From assembly GCA_030431945.1 (NCBI GenBank), contig JAUIIF010000257.1, forward strand, positions 1 through 6,626: a stretch of 6,626 nt of DNA, in the 5' to 3' direction. Under the pieces are notes generated by a model. That model worked only from the letters and a program-made list of their open reading frames with translations, did not search any database and was not told the DNA's origin. Position 1 is the first letter of the stretch, and each line of letters starts with the position of its first letter. Both the position numbers and the translations under genes were made by a program. This document shows positions 5,901-6,626 of the stretch, one piece after another. This DNA comes from Bacteroidia bacterium. GTDB lineage: Bacteria; Bacteroidota; Bacteroidia; Chitinophagales; Saprospiraceae.

Positions 5901-6626
5901 TCCGTACCACCCCGTCCATTTCCGTCTGGGTGAGTTGTTGCCCCAGGTAACCGACGGCCAGAAAATGCAGCAGGCCCTCCATAATAATGACGGCTCCGTC
6001 GATCACGATGCCGAAGTCAATGGCCCCCAGAGACATCAGGTTGGCCGAAATCCCGAAGTACCGCATCATGATGAGGGCGAAGAGCATGGACAGGGGAATG
6101 ACGGAGGCAACGATCAGTCCGGCCCGCAGGTTCCCCAGCAGGAGGAGCAGCACGAAGATGACGATGAGGCCGCCTTCAATCAGGTTGGTTTTTACCGTGT
6201 CGATGGTCCGCCCGATGAGGGCGGCCCGGTCGAGATAAGGATAAATACTGACGCCCTCGGGGAGTGCGGTTTTAATGGTTTCCATCCGGGCTTCCACGTT
6301 GGCAAGTGCTTCGGAGGAGTTGGCGCCTTTCAGCATCAGGGTAATCCCGCCTACCACTTCTCCCCGGCCGTCCATGGTCATGGCACCGTAGCGCTTCGCA
6401 CTGCCGATGGTCACTTTAGCGACGTCGCGCAGGCGCAGGGGCGGCCCCGTTTCGTTGCCCAGCGGAATCTCCTCAATCTCATCAGCAGTACTTACCCGGC
6501 CGTCCGTCCGGATATAGTAGGAGTAGGGCCCCCTTTCCAGGTAACTGCCGCCACTGTTTTCATTATTGACCTCCAGCGCGTTGAGCACGTGGGCCACACT
6601 CAGGTTATTAGCCCTGAGCAGCCGGG
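2911..6626 (-). CDS. czcA: CzcA-family heavy-metal efflux RND pump fused to a TolC-like outer-membrane channel domain; N-terminus beyond window edge
   Basis: This is a proton-driven inner-membrane pump exporting metal cations, with its outer-membrane factor in the same polypeptide. 1237 residues are visible and the frame is open through the right edge, so roughly 180-200 N-terminal residues (TM1 and the start of the porter domain) are missing; the GTG at 6597 is internal. From right to left: porter domain; TM helices with DFGIVIDGAVIIME (6018-5977), whose D, D and E have the spacing of CzcA residues D402, D408 and E415; GGEFIPTLEEGD (near 5510-5545); the second porter half with ELMTGAKSDVSVKLFG; and the final TM block with GFLPMALSNGSGAEVQRPLA and VVLPALYYLV (to about 4131). 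An extra hydrophobic segment (about 4042-4120) then leads to a 376-residue OEP/TolC-like domain (4041-2914) with RRPNLSAGYF and Ala/Gln/Leu-rich long helices. A Pro/Ala-rich stretch near 3430-3475 joins its two halves. The Asp/Glu pattern argues for divalent cations (Zn, Co, Cd, Ni) rather than Cu/Ag; this is inference. The fusion is known in Bacteroidota. Confidence 0.96.
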   Translation of the reverse strand, partial: RLLRANNLSVAHVLNALEVNNENSGGSYLERGPYSYYIRTDGRVSTADEIEEIPLGNETGPPLRLRDVAKVTIGSAKRYGAMTMDGRGEVVGGITLMLKGANSSEALANVEARMETIKTALPEGVSIYPYLDRAALIGRTIDTVKTNLIEGGLIVIFVLLLLLGNLRAGLIVASVIPLSMLFALIMMRYFGISANLMSLGAIDFGIVIDGAVIIMEGLLHFLAVGYLGQQLTQTEMDGVVRTSTNQIYRSAAFGVLIILVVFLPILTLEGTEGKTFRPMAQVVSLAILGSLFLSVTYVPVMASLFISKTIKAERGLAAWIMGWLERLYRPVLQASLRGAGLTLLLSAAALVLALLAFSRMGGEFIPTLEEGDIAMQQAIKPGSSLQESIHTSTMAEEIILSNFPEVKHVVSKIGTAEVPTDPMAIEDADIMIILKDKEEWTSADNREDLMAKMKAKLAPITWASFEFTQPIQLRFNELMTGAKSDVSVKLFGESPEVLVEQAHLAAALIEQVEGAGDVKVDQTDGLRQLNVRYDRSRMAQFGVNVQEANQLVRAAYAGEIVGSVYEEERKFDLVVRLADEFRGALDLDQLTLPAANGQLIPLSEVAVVEERESPMLISREQARRFINIGVNVRNRDVEGLVEDIQQRLQQDLDLPPGYEIQYGGQFENLQSARRRLLIAVPIALGLILLLLYLAFSSFRDALVIFVAVPLSAIGGIAALLLRGMPFSISSGIGFIALFGIAVLNGIVLISAIRQLRQTSKLDFREIIREAAATRLRPVLMTAAVAAFGFLPMALSNGSGAEVQRPLATVVIGGLISSTLLTLVVLPALYYLVNRRHTGGAAAGAVGSLLIAMLAGTGLNAQQLDDFPALYAYALTNSPALQNQRLEVASEALHRQAIGQWAPLMINYQGGQINSGLYDHNLSVQQDLTHLLGRKQDYALIEARTAAASTQGAIIANELGYRLATAYGAWGYELSRLAVLDSMLQLYENSRPKLAVRRAAGTLGAVDEELLNGKIRSIARQRAVARAEARRAEATLRSLAHLPDSLHLRPRLLPAAPPPAPAPPPVTPQEEAFAARQLLLDQELTHTAAASRRPNLSAGYFLQTLDHDFAFQGLTLGLGIPLDRRSAKTRIGQLQLQREQLRNEAVAYRQQRAVRLQALRENIRLATDLLADLDTAAGQGNERLQRIAILQFQQGAIDFLTFSQLTESLLNDQLDRLGQVFQLHQLHQELRFLTNTFN

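Noticed and set aside
6595..6597. GTG as the start codon of the RND pump
   Set aside because: The frame continues upstream to the window edge with pump-like residues (RLLRANNLS), and starting there would remove TM1 and much of the porter domain.

Overview
The window looks like a piece of a Bacteroidota chromosome of fairly high GC, possibly Saprospiraceae/Lewinella-like. The grounds are the start codons without Shine-Dalgarno sequences, an adaptor with a lipoprotein-type signal, and above all an RND metal pump fused to its own outer-membrane channel, an architecture common in that phylum. The genus guess is weak inference. The window holds four protein genes, two of them cut by its edges, and one 352-base intergenic region.

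Layout from left to right. At 1-914, minus strand, is the N-terminal two thirds of a glutamine-synthetase-family ligase (PuuA/lengsin-like). At 915-1266 is a divergent intergenic region. It contains a G-rich 7/8-bp tandem repeat that abuts the ligase start, a long imperfect inverted repeat with nested hairpins, and a short perfect palindrome. At 1267-1818, plus strand, is tag, DNA-3-methyladenine glycosylase I. At 1830-2909, minus strand, is a periplasmic adaptor (membrane fusion protein), and at 2911-6626, minus strand, is a CzcA-type heavy-metal RND pump fused to a TolC-like channel, whose N-terminus lies beyond the right edge.

The pump-channel fusion and the adaptor are separated by one base and clearly form an operon. 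Together they supply all three parts of a tripartite efflux system, probably for divalent metal cations. The intramembrane Asp/Asp/Glu pattern matches CzcA rather than the Cu/Ag pump CusA. Tag (DNA alkylation repair) and the glutamine-synthetase-like ligase (nitrogen or polyamine metabolism) are separate housekeeping-type genes that diverge from the intergenic region. I see no mobile element, CRISPR array, rRNA or tRNA. The coding regions are ordinary for the phylum. The least explained DNA is the intergenic repeat and inverted-repeat region, and I do not see convincing evidence for a wholly new system.
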